Positions 1 to 6,428 of a stretch of 10,805 nt of DNA are shown here, one piece after another. The notes beneath the pieces are model-generated. The model saw only the letters and a list, made by a program, of their open reading frames with translations, was not told the origin of the DNA and made no database searches. The DNA is from Caryophanales bacterium UBA1427. GTDB lineage: Bacteria > Bacillota_I > Bacilli_A > ML615J-28 > CAG-313. Each line of letters opens with the position of its first letter. Within the stretch, counting starts at the first letter, position 1. Location: NCBI GenBank assembly GCA_002329485.1, contig DCTZ01000003.1, positions 13,162 to 23,966 of the forward strand, in the 5' to 3' direction. The position numbers were made by a program, and so were the translations under genes.

Positions 1-460
1 TTTTTTCTCTCTCAATCACTTTCACAAAAATAAAACCTTCTTCTAATTTGGGCGGAATCAGTTTGTCCGCGTAATTATATACAACCTCGGGCGGCAGGTA
101 TCTTGCGTCTTTGTTTTCGTTGCGCTTGATTACCCTTCGCAAACATTCATAGCGATCGGTTTGTATGAAATAACAGCCGACCTGAAAATCGACATTGTGT
201 TTTTTGACTTCGTCGACTAATCTTTTTCTGACCTTGGGTGTTATATTTGTTGCGTCAAAGATGACATCTTGATTATTTTTCAATGCTTCGGCGCAGAGGC
301 GGTAAGCTTCCGGCCAAATATCATTTTCAATCCAATCGGGGTGAGCATTTCGAATATCATCGGTCGCAATCAGTTGACATCCGAGCTCCACGGAAAGTTT
401 TTTTGCATAAGTTGATTTCCCCGAACCAGGTATCCCCACCATTACATGAAGTATATTCAT
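1..460 (-). CDS. P-loop kinase of the AAA_33 / T4-polynucleotide-kinase-like type, 3' end missing
   Basis: The first 153 codons read without a stop to the left edge, so the C-terminus is missing. The Walker A motif GIPGSGKST lies at residues 9-17. TDDIR at 33-37 matches the acceptor-binding acidic/arginine segment of this family, and FDATN at 68-72 followed by arginines at 78 and 80 matches the later conserved block. This combination is typical of small ATP-binding proteins related to the kinase domain of T4 polynucleotide kinase (Pfam AAA_33), which phosphorylate nucleic acid ends or small molecules; the substrate here is unknown. The ATG at 460 is supported by AAAGGA about 6 bases upstream and a promoter at 493-501. 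No toxin-antitoxin partner is visible, so a zeta-toxin reading is less likely. It is probably a cytoplasmic single-gene unit. Confidence 0.8.
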   Translation of the reverse strand, partial: MNILHVMVGIPGSGKSTYAKKLSVELGCQLIATDDIRNAHPDWIENDIWPEAYRLCAEALKNNQDVIFDATNITPKVRKRLVDEVKKHNVDFQVGCYFIQTDRYECLRRVIKRNENKDARYLPPEVVYNYADKLIPPKLEEGFIFVKVIEREK

Positions 461-492
461 ACGATATCCTTTCTTTTCTAAATCTTATTTCA

Positions 493-501
493 ATTATAAC
501 A
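493..501 (-). promoter_or_regulatory. Extended -10 promoter for the P-loop kinase gene
   Basis: On the minus strand TATAAT (493-498) is preceded by TGT, a TGn extended -10. No convincing -35 hexamer lies 16-18 bases upstream. The predicted start of transcription is near 486, giving a leader of about 26 bases that contains the AAAGGA ribosome binding site. Confidence 0.55.
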
Positions 502-545
502 AATTCCGACTTTGAGTTGAGTAATATTGCATTTTATGTTTTGTT

Positions 546-1043
546 TTATTTTTTGTCTTCTATCGGTATGTCGTTAAGATTGACATGGCAATATCCCTGA
601 GGATTTTTGTCCAAATAATCTTGGTGATATTCTTCTGCCAAATAGTATCCGTTTTCTTTTTGAATTTCTACCAATATGGGCCGATTGTAATTGTTTTTGG
701 TTTTAGCGATAAATTCTTGGATGATTTTTAAATCTTCTTCGTCTTTGTAATAGATGCCGGTGCGGTACTGCAAGCCGATATCCATTCCCTGCCGGTTTAA
801 AGAGGTTGGGTCGATGATGCGAAAGAAATGCGTCAATAGTTTTTCCAAAGGCATAACCGTTTCGTCATAATATATTTCGCACGCTTCCGCATGCGTAGCC
901 CGATGCTTCTTTAAATCCTCGTAAGTGGGGTTTTCGGTATTGCCGTTGACATAACCCACACTGGTTTTCAAGACCCCTTTCAAACGTTTGAAATAAGCTT
1001 CGACGCCCCAAAAACATCCTCCCGCAAGCACAATTCTTTTCAT
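546..1043 (-). CDS. msrA: Peptide methionine-S-sulfoxide reductase MsrA
   Basis: This 165-residue protein reduces methionine-S-sulfoxide in proteins and free methionine, repairing oxidative damage with electrons from thioredoxin. The family signature GGCFWGVE is at residues 8-15, with Cys10 as the catalytic nucleophile. LQYRTGIYY (91-99) and the HQDYL segment (140-144) are the other conserved MsrA blocks. Cys55 and Cys152 (in GYCH near the C-terminus) are candidates for the resolving cysteine. Length fits a stand-alone MsrA; no MsrB domain is fused or adjacent. The ATG at 1043 is preceded by AGGTAAGG at good spacing. It lies 34 bases downstream of the SRP RNA on the same strand. I found no strong promoter of its own, so read-through from the SRP RNA or tadA transcript is plausible. 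No clear terminator follows. Confidence 0.95.
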   Translation of the reverse strand: MKRIVLAGGCFWGVEAYFKRLKGVLKTSVGYVNGNTENPTYEDLKKHRATHAEACEIYYDETVMPLEKLLTHFFRIIDPTSLNRQGMDIGLQYRTGIYYKDEEDLKIIQEFIAKTKNNYNRPILVEIQKENGYYLAEEYHQDYLDKNPQGYCHVNLNDIPIEDKK

Positions 1044-1077
1044 TTCCTTACCTCTAAATCTTTATCCTATTGTAAAA

Positions 1078-1187
1078 GTCCCGTCTTAGATACCCCCACC
1101 CACAAGTCACACAAGCTTAAGGCTGCTTCGATCAAGACCTGACCTGGTTCACCGTCTGACCTTGGATGAAGGTATCTAAAACGAGAC
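1078..1187 (-). ncRNA. ffs: Signal recognition particle RNA, small bacterial (4.5S-like) type
   Basis: The minus strand carries ACCAGGTCAGG (about 1151 to 1138) followed by GAAGCAGCC (1129 to 1121), the two sides of the conserved SRP RNA domain IV that binds Ffh. The ends pair: the 17 bases from 1187 inward complement the 17 bases ending at 1078 with two G-U pairs, closing a hairpin of about 110 nt. The RNA forms the core of the particle that targets membrane and secreted proteins co-translationally. Its position just downstream of tadA on the same strand matches the usual Bacillota order. The length fits the small form lacking an Alu domain. The loop between the two conserved arms reads TTGATC where E. 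coli has CGGAAG, which is unusual. Ends are inferred from pairing and from the promoter, and could be off by a few bases. Confidence 0.93.
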
Positions 1188-1194
1188 TATTAAT

Positions 1195-1223
1195 AGTATA
1201 TCACATTTGTTGCCGTTTGTCAC
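1195..1223 (-). promoter_or_regulatory. Promoter of the SRP RNA gene
   Basis: On the minus strand GTGACA (1218-1223), a 17-base spacer and TATACT (1195-1200) form a near-consensus SigA-type promoter. TGA just before the -10 makes it an extended -10. The expected start, about 7 bases downstream, falls at 1187-1188, exactly where base pairing places the 5' end of the SRP RNA. It lies entirely in the gap after the tadA stop. Confidence 0.85.
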
Positions 1224-1246
1224 TCAAAATGCCTATTTCGAAACGG

Positions 1247-1708
1247 CTACTTTGACATACGCAGTTTTTGGAAAAAACTTTTCAGCAAGACGCTCGACTC
1301 TTCTTCCAAAACTCCACCGGTGACCTCGATTTTATGATTCCAAGCATCGTTGTCCAAAACTCTTGCCACGCTTTCGACGGCCCCGAATTTTGGTTCTTTT
1401 GCCGCATAGACCAATCTTTTGATTCTTGACTGCAAGATGGCCCCCGCGCACATCAGGCACGGTTCGAGCGTGACATAAATGGTACAATCTTCGAGAATCC
1501 AAGCATTCAGTTTTTTGTTTGCCTTTTGAATGGCTCCGATTTCCGCATGACCCAGGACATCTTTTTTTTGATCGCGTTTGTTGTAAGATCTGGCGATGAT
1601 TTCATTGTCTTTGACGATAACGCATCCGACGGGAACTTCGCCCCGGGAAATAGCTTTCTTGGCTTCTTTCAGGGCTTGTTTCATGAAATACCGATCGTCT
1701 TTAACCAT
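1247..1708 (-). CDS. tadA: tRNA-specific adenosine deaminase TadA
   Basis: This is a 153-residue zinc-dependent deaminase of the CDA fold that converts the wobble adenosine 34 of tRNA-Arg(ACG) to inosine. Zinc and catalytic residues are visible: GHAEIGA at 53-59 gives His54 as ligand and Glu56 as proton shuttle, and PCLMCAGAI at 83-91 gives ligands Cys84 and Cys87. EPKFGA (105-110) corresponds to the conserved PK.GA segment of TadA and helps separate it from guanine and cytidine deaminases. The start codon lies inside the end of tdk: the ATG at 1708 overlaps the tdk stop by 8 bases, suggesting translational coupling. The upstream purine run is a weak ribosome binding site, which fits coupling. 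The SRP RNA follows on the same strand, as in Bacillus-type genomes. Confidence 0.95.
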   Translation of the reverse strand: MVKDDRYFMKQALKEAKKAISRGEVPVGCVIVKDNEIIARSYNKRDQKKDVLGHAEIGAIQKANKKLNAWILEDCTIYVTLEPCLMCAGAILQSRIKRLVYAAKEPKFGAVESVARVLDNDAWNHKIEVTGGVLEEESSVLLKSFFQKLRMSK

Positions 1709-2303
1709 TGCTTTCTTCTTTTTTCTCCCGTTTCAAAACGACATGGCAATGGCGGCATCTTGCTTCGTATTTTTCCTGGGCGCTCACCAGGATAATCGGA
1801 TCGTCTTCGTAAGCCGGCTGATTGTTGATGATTCTTTGCGTCCGGGTTGCGGGTTCGCCGCACACCTGGCAAATCGCCTGCAGTTTGGTGACGTATTCGG
1901 CACGGGCCAAAAGTTCGGGCATAATGCCGAACGGTTCGCCTTTGAAGTTCAGATCAAGACCCGCGATTATAACTCTTACCCCGTGATTGGCTAGGTTTTC
2001 CGCAACCTCCACAAGGCCTTTGTCGAAAAACTGCGCTTCGTCGATTGCCACCGCATACGGATAGCCTTTCAGATTGGCCATAATTTCTGAGGAGTCGTTG
2101 ACCGGAATCGATTTGATGCGACGCTGACTGTGGGACACGATATCGCTTTTCCCGTACCGATCGTCAATCACCGGTTTAAAGATTACGACTTCCCGTTTGG
2201 CAAGCTGAATTCTGGTAATTCTTCTGATCAATTCTTCGGTCTTCCCCGCAAACATGCTTCCGCAGATTACTTCGATCCAGCCGTCGCTGCATTTCAAATC
2301 CAT
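1701..2303 (-). CDS. tdk: Thymidine kinase, type II
   Basis: This 200-residue cytoplasmic enzyme phosphorylates thymidine to dTMP with ATP in the pyrimidine salvage pathway. The P-loop GSMFAGKTEE is at residues 15-24. IDEAQFF at 87-93 holds the Walker B Asp88 and probable catalytic base Glu89. The lasso-domain zinc site is formed by Cys145/Cys148 and Cys183/Cys186. The reading frame stays open to an upstream ATG at 2375, but I chose the ATG at 2303. It has a perfect AGGAGG (2312-2317) at ideal spacing, the predicted transcription start near 2374 leaves no room for translation from 2375, and the 24 extra residues are low-complexity and absent from the family. The 3' end overlaps tadA by 8 bases, so the two form one operon. 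Confidence 0.95.
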   Translation of the reverse strand: MDLKCSDGWIEVICGSMFAGKTEELIRRITRIQLAKREVVIFKPVIDDRYGKSDIVSHSQRRIKSIPVNDSSEIMANLKGYPYAVAIDEAQFFDKGLVEVAENLANHGVRVIIAGLDLNFKGEPFGIMPELLARAEYVTKLQAICQVCGEPATRTQRIINNQPAYEDDPIILVSAQEKYEARCRHCHVVLKREKKEESNG

Positions 2304-2311
2304 AAAAATAG

Positions 2312-2317
2312 CCTCCT
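2312..2317 (-). promoter_or_regulatory. Ribosome binding site that fixes the tdk start
   Basis: AGGAGG on the minus strand sits 8 bases before the ATG at 2303. No comparable site precedes the ATG at 2375, so this decides the start in favour of the 200-residue protein. Confidence 0.85.
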
Positions 2318-2380
2318 CAGTTTTTTCTTCTCTAAAAAATAAAAATTTCCTAAAAAAGGATTTTCTTATTCCCAAGTGAT

Positions 2381-2409
2381 ATTATATCTCAAGTAATAAG
2401 ATAAAACAA
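2381..2409 (-). promoter_or_regulatory. Promoter of the tdk-tadA operon
   Basis: On the minus strand TTGTTT (2404-2409), a 17-base spacer and a perfect TATAAT (2381-2386) form a SigA-type promoter. Transcription should start near 2374, leaving a leader of about 70 bases. The leader is AT-rich and holds only a 4-bp hairpin (TCCT/AGGA); I see no riboswitch in it. Confidence 0.7.
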
Positions 2410-2478
2410 GCAACATATAAAACTATTTTTTTCCATATTTTGCCATTTTTTATCTTATCAAAGGACTATTTCACCCTG

Positions 2479-2523
2479 AAAAAGCAAAAACTTACCCCCT
2501 AGAAGGAAAGAGGTAAGTTTTCG
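2479..2523 (-). terminator. Rho-independent terminator of the large surface-protein gene
   Basis: On the minus strand AAAACTTACC (2521 to 2512) pairs with GGTAAGTTTT (2496 to 2487), and the stem can extend by a G-U and a G-C pair towards the loop. It is followed by T-rich sequence, including a T5 run at 2483-2479. It lies about 40 bases after the stop codon at 2565 and upstream of the tdk promoter, separating the two units. Confidence 0.8.
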
Positions 2524-2564
2524 AGATAGGTGTTATATTAATTTCAAGAACCGAGGTCTTAAAA

Positions 2565-5500
2565 TTAATATCGTTTTTTGCGCAGCCCGATTAGGACAAC
2601 TCCCACCGCTGCGATTAAGATATATAAATACGCTCCGCCAAACCGACAGTTTAAACCTGCAGCTTTTTTCGGAATAGCATCAATTGCCGCTTTGGCGTTT
2701 GCCACGATTTCGTCGATTGCCTCTTGGGTTGTTGCGGAATCGATTTCGGCTTTGGCTTTTTCGATTATTTCCAAAACCGCCTGTCGGTTTTCTTCGGTGT
2801 ACTTATTCGGTTTGACATAGGTGTCGAGTGCGGATTTTGCGGCGCTGCGCATCGCTTCGTAGTCGATCGGACTCAAAGCATCAATCCAACTTTTAAAGGT
2901 CGCGACGATTTCTTCGACTTCGGCCTTGGTTTCGGCCTGTTCGATGTTGTTGAGCGAGCGTTCGATCAAAATCTCGATATAACGTTGGTCGACTTCGGAA
3001 TAAACCGACAAGTCTTCGACATAAGTCGCGACAAAAGTTTTCGCTTCGTCCCAAACCGTCGGAACCAAGTCGAGCAGCTCTTTGGAATCCGCAACAATCG
3101 CGTTCACTTCATCAATCGAACCCGCTTGGTCGATTGCTTCGTATGCTTCGGCCAAATAGGCATCGATGTCCGCTTTTTGAATATCGCTATATAAACCAAG
3201 ATTTAAATACTTGGACAATGTCTCTTTGGCAAGTACTTTATGTTCGTTCAACAAAGCAGTTTCTTCTTCGATGGTAGGAATATCTTCAAGCAATGCCAAG
3301 GCACTTTCGATCAATGCCTGAACCTGGGTAATCGACTGGGCGCTTTGGATTTGCGCAGCGGCATTGTCGATGATTCCCCTGATTCTTTGCTGGTTGGCGT
3401 CGCTGTAAAGGGACAGACTGTCTTCGTAGCGGTTCAATTCGGAAAGTGCGTTTTGTTTGGCATCGTTCAATGCTTGTTCCTGCAGTTCCCGGATTTTTCT
3501 TTCCCCGTTTTCCAGTTTGGCCAAATTCGCAACCAACGCTTTCGCTTCGCTGCTTAAGGCTTCGTAGGCATCACGCGCCAAAGCAAAAGGCAAAACGTCC
3601 GTTTCGGTTGTGATGTCTTCCGGATTCGGCAAAGCATCAATCATCGCCATGACCTGTTCTGCCTGGGTTAAAGGATCCGTTCTTAAAGCGGTATAATCGG
3701 TAAATTCGATTTTCGTGCCTACCTCCACCTTATCGATCGGAACAAAAACCGGATTTGTCAGTTGGCTGTCCAAATAACGGACGGCAAGAAGCAATTCGTT
3801 CGGTTTTAAAGTAATCATGGCATTCGGATCGCGGTCGAGACTCGAAACTCTGACCGAGCCGTTTGCGTCGATAATCAGATAGCCGTATCCGGCGATATCG
3901 GTGATGATTGCGGTGTCGCCTGCGCGGATTACAATATCCGATTCCGTCACGTTATGATAAAGCGTTGCGCAGGAAACCCAGTAAGTTCCCGGGACATCGC
4001 TTGAAGTAAGCGGAAGATAATTGTTTTGGGCGATGAAGAAAACATAATTGTTCAGGCGTAAAACCTTGCCCGACCAGCCGATGTGGCTTGCTTCGTTGTA
4101 AGGTCCTTCTTCGTCTTTGGTCATTGAGGAAGGGGAATTTCGGTAAAAGAGCGGCGTTTCGCCGACTTTCGTAATTCCGAAATTGACCACGACTTCTTCT
4201 TCGTAAACCAAATTGTCTTTGGCAAACGAAGCAACCAATGTTACCGGATAAGCCGACAGAATTTCTTTCAGACGGGTTCCGCTTACAAGATCGTGAACGG
4301 CTTCGTTCGGATTTTTGAACCGCCAAGCGACGGTACCGTCAAAAGCGGTATTGGTCGGAAAGACGTAATCGGTAACCACATGCCGGCTTGTTCTTTGGAT
4401 AACTTCCTGCAAGGCCGAACGCATTTCCTTTAGAGCCAAGATTTGGCTTTCCGCTTTGACCAATTTTTCGTAATTGGCGATTTGGGCTTTTTCGGCAGGC
4501 GTCAATGCTTCGTAGAAACCTCTGATGGCTAGAACCTTTCCTTCGTCGGCCAAGGAAACCGGGTCTTTCAAAGAATCGATTCCTTTAATTACGCCTTCCA
4601 CGCTGCCCGTCAAAACTTCGCCCGCAAGCACAGCTTCGGATACGACGTTGGCCATATTGACGCTTGATACGTAGTAATCCGTATTGGCATTAAGCGGAAC
4701 TTCCAAATTATTGGTTTGGATATATTTATATAAATGGTCGATATTGTTTTTGTCGAGGGTTTGTCCCTTCGGCACCGCATATACCACATAGCCGCGGACA
4801 TTTTCCATTTGGTCCCAAGATAAGACCATCGTCGATGTTTTCTTGGTTACGGAAAGGTTATTTACCTTAAGGGAATCTACTTTGTCCGCGTAACTTCTTA
4901 CGACCGAACCCGGTACTTTTTTGGCATAGTAATCGTTCTTGAGCAGAGGAAGACCTCTTTTAAGCTGTTCCGCCGCATTCATGACATCCTTGAAATAACT
5001 GAATTTGTAGAAACAGTTTCCGTCGATTCGGTCATACATTTCTAGATTAAGGAAACGGTTCTTGATTTCGTCGGGATTGGTCCAACCGGACCCAGGTGCC
5101 ATATATATTCCGTGTGCCATATACAGATTGACGTTGTAGCCTTCCGCCGCACTGCTCCAGAAACGGGTAAGTTGGGCAAAACCCGCGGTTATGTGTTCCA
5201 GACCCCAATAGGTTTGCGGCATGAGATAATCGACCCATTCGTTTTGGATCCAGGCCACGCTGTCGCAGTAAAGCGAAGAGAAATGTTCCTGACCGGCGGT
5301 TCCGGATAAACTGTTTTTGTAAATACCGGTCGGGCTGATGCCGAGCTGAACAATTTTTCCCGTTTTTTCGAAATGTTCGTCCAATAGTTTGTCGATGCCG
5401 GCCATCAACAGATTTACCTGTTCCCGCCGCCAATCGGCTTTGTTTAATTTGTGCGGATTGTAGTTCGGTTTGTTGTAGGTCACGTTGTCTTCGGAATCGT

Positions 5501-6224
5501 TGATGCTGTTGTAGAAATAGTCGTCGAAATGGATTGCGTCGACATCGTATTTATCGATGATTTCTTGAATTGTTTCATAGATATGTTCGCGAACCCGCGG
5601 TTCTCCCGGATTTAAGATAATGCCGTTATCTCCCATACGTAACAATAGACTTGCGTCTCCGGCCGGGTTGTTCGCAAATTCCGGATAAGTGTTTCGGTAG
5701 TTCAAAGCAAAACTTTCCAATGTACCGTCATAGCCGCTCGACACAACCCGGTAAGGGTTCAGCCAGGCATGGAATTCGATGCCGCGCTTGTGGCTTTCTT
5801 CGATCAGATAAGTAAGCGGATCGAAAACCTCGAAATTGACGTTTTTCCAGTAACTTCTGCGGGGATTCAAATCCGAATCGTACATTGCGTCGTTATGGAT
5901 GCGGATATGGAAAACCATGGCGTTAAGGCCGTATTCTTCCATCAGATCAAGCACGCTTTTGACTTCGGCTTTGAATTGGGATTCGCTGGAATAGGAAGCG
6001 ATGTCGCCTACGTAATTGGAAATCCAAACACCTCTTAGATCCTGAGTCGGATAAGTGTATTCGGTAAGCCGCAGGACGGTTTCGCTGCTGTTTCGGTATT
6101 TCAAATCGGTTCCGTCCGATTTTTTGATCGGGGTAGTGCCGCTTGCGGCCTCAACCCCCGAATTAATCATCAAAAAAGAACCGATGATTAACAGGACAAA
6201 AAGCAAAAATCTCTTTAAGTGCAT
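2565..6224 (-). CDS. Large exported cell-surface protein with a GHL10 (YngK/YddW-type) glycoside-hydrolase-like domain, Fn3-like domain, helical repeats and C-terminal membrane anchor
   Basis: The 1219-residue protein begins with a signal peptide (1-27: charged KR, hydrophobic core, likely cleavage after VEA). Residues about 62-410 form a GHL10-type TIM barrel: LRGVWIS (63-69), HAWLNPYRV (152-160), IHFDDYFY (231-238), GISPTGIY (295-302) and VDYLMPQTYWG (331-341) are family blocks. The acidic pair Asp234-Asp235 is a candidate active-site element. An Fn3-like segment covers about 447-535. Residues about 550-600 and 860-915 are two copies of a helical module; between them is an unrecognised beta-rich region (about 610-850). 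Four helical repeats fill 921-1186. A transmembrane helix (about 1198-1214) and RKKRY tail anchor it; there is no LPXTG. The ATG at 6224 follows GAGGTG. A role in processing cell-wall or environmental glycans is inferred, not shown. It is transcribed alone, divergently from 6429. Confidence 0.9.
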   Translation of the reverse strand: MHLKRFLLFVLLIIGSFLMINSGVEAASGTTPIKKSDGTDLKYRNSSETVLRLTEYTYPTQDLRGVWISNYVGDIASYSSESQFKAEVKSVLDLMEEYGLNAMVFHIRIHNDAMYDSDLNPRRSYWKNVNFEVFDPLTYLIEESHKRGIEFHAWLNPYRVVSSGYDGTLESFALNYRNTYPEFANNPAGDASLLLRMGDNGIILNPGEPRVREHIYETIQEIIDKYDVDAIHFDDYFYNSINDSEDNVTYNKPNYNPHKLNKADWRREQVNLLMAGIDKLLDEHFEKTGKIVQLGISPTGIYKNSLSGTAGQEHFSSLYCDSVAWIQNEWVDYLMPQTYWGLEHITAGFAQLTRFWSSAAEGYNVNLYMAHGIYMAPGSGWTNPDEIKNRFLNLEMYDRIDGNCFYKFSYFKDVMNAAEQLKRGLPLLKNDYYAKKVPGSVVRSYADKVDSLKVNNLSVTKKTSTMVLSWDQMENVRGYVVYAVPKGQTLDKNNIDHLYKYIQTNNLEVPLNANTDYYVSSVNMANVVSEAVLAGEVLTGSVEGVIKGIDSLKDPVSLADEGKVLAIRGFYEALTPAEKAQIANYEKLVKAESQILALKEMRSALQEVIQRTSRHVVTDYVFPTNTAFDGTVAWRFKNPNEAVHDLVSGTRLKEILSAYPVTLVASFAKDNLVYEEEVVVNFGITKVGETPLFYRNSPSSMTKDEEGPYNEASHIGWSGKVLRLNNYVFFIAQNNYLPLTSSDVPGTYWVSCATLYHNVTESDIVIRAGDTAIITDIAGYGYLIIDANGSVRVSSLDRDPNAMITLKPNELLLAVRYLDSQLTNPVFVPIDKVEVGTKIEFTDYTALRTDPLTQAEQVMAMIDALPNPEDITTETDVLPFALARDAYEALSSEAKALVANLAKLENGERKIRELQEQALNDAKQNALSELNRYEDSLSLYSDANQQRIRGIIDNAAAQIQSAQSITQVQALIESALALLEDIPTIEEETALLNEHKVLAKETLSKYLNLGLYSDIQKADIDAYLAEAYEAIDQAGSIDEVNAIVADSKELLDLVPTVWDEAKTFVATYVEDLSVYSEVDQRYIEILIERSLNNIEQAETKAEVEEIVATFKSWIDALSPIDYEAMRSAAKSALDTYVKPNKYTEENRQAVLEIIEKAKAEIDSATTQEAIDEIVANAKAAIDAIPKKAAGLNCRFGGAYLYILIAAVGVVLIGLRKKRY
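2667..3464 (-). repeat. Four tandem helical repeats of about 60-65 residues inside the surface protein
   Basis: The repeats cover residues 921-984, 998-1056, 1060-1119 and 1128-1186 of the protein. Each begins with an alanine-lysine pair (DAK, LAK, EAK, AAK), has an aromatic Y about 9 residues later, then YS or YT. Each continues with I...I..A...I..A, an EV..IV-like helix (QALI, NAIV, EEIV, DEIV), and ends in a turn DIPT, LVPT, ALSP or AIPK. The pattern suggests three-helix bundles like FIVAR-type stalk repeats of Gram-positive surface proteins. The copies are well diverged at DNA level, so they are old duplications rather than an unstable array. Confidence 0.8.
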
Positions 6225-6274
6225 TTTTCACCTCGATGATATGAATTATCCCTATCCCCAAATAAGGCAGATTT

Positions 6275-6303
6275 ATTATACCAAATTTTTGCTTTTTTAG
6301 CAA
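6275..6303 (-). promoter_or_regulatory. Promoter of the large surface-protein gene
   Basis: On the minus strand TTGCTA (6298-6303), a 17-base spacer and TATAAT (6275-6280) preceded by TGG form a strong extended -10 promoter. Transcription should start near 6268, giving a leader of about 44 bases ending in the GAGGTG ribosome binding site before the ATG at 6224. Confidence 0.8.
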
Positions 6304-6381
6304 GACATATAACTGCCGGGTTTTTTAATAAACTCTTTTGGAAAGCAAAGCTTTTTTTAGGTGACCCTTTCCTTTCTTTAT

Positions 6382-6410
6382 TTCATAATCGGACTTTTTC
6401 TTCATATACT
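6382..6410 (+). promoter_or_regulatory. Promoter of the TspO-like membrane protein gene
   Basis: TTCATA (6382-6387), a 17-base spacer and TATACT (6405-6410) resemble a SigA promoter. The expected start near 6417 would leave a leader of only about 12 bases, with the AAGGGGAG ribosome binding site almost at the 5' end. The rest of the 204-base divergent spacer (6225-6428) holds this promoter, the opposite promoter at 6275-6303, and no open reading frame I can support. Confidence 0.5.
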
Positions 6411-6428
6411 TTACTAAGGGGAGAGTCT

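Noticed and set aside
283..600. Plus-strand open frame of 105 codons across the kinase gene start and the msrA end
   Set aside because: It covers the promoter and coding parts of two supported minus-strand genes; no ribosome binding site or domain.
1044..1077. Separate msrA promoter with TACAAT as -10
   Set aside because: No -35 or TGn element is present at usable spacing; the match is too weak to list.
1596..1994. Plus-strand open frame spanning the tadA-tdk junction
   Set aside because: It overlaps two genes with complete catalytic motifs on the opposite strand and has no recognisable domain.
2304..2374. Riboswitch or attenuator in the tdk leader
   Set aside because: The leader is short and AT-rich with only a 4-bp hairpin and no conserved riboswitch elements.
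2724..3194. Plus-strand open frame of 156 codons opposite the surface-protein repeats
   Set aside because: It is phenylalanine- and aspartate-rich, as expected from the reverse complement of the helical repeats, and has no start signals.
6286..6303. AGCAA/TTGCT inverted repeat overlapping the -35 of the surface-protein promoter as an operator
   Set aside because: It is a 5-bp stem in A/T-rich sequence with no second copy nearby and no regulator gene in the window.
6342..6358. AAAGC/GCTTT hairpin followed by T's in the divergent spacer
   Set aside because: The stem is only 5 bp and no plus-strand gene lies upstream to be terminated; it is likely chance in AT-rich DNA.
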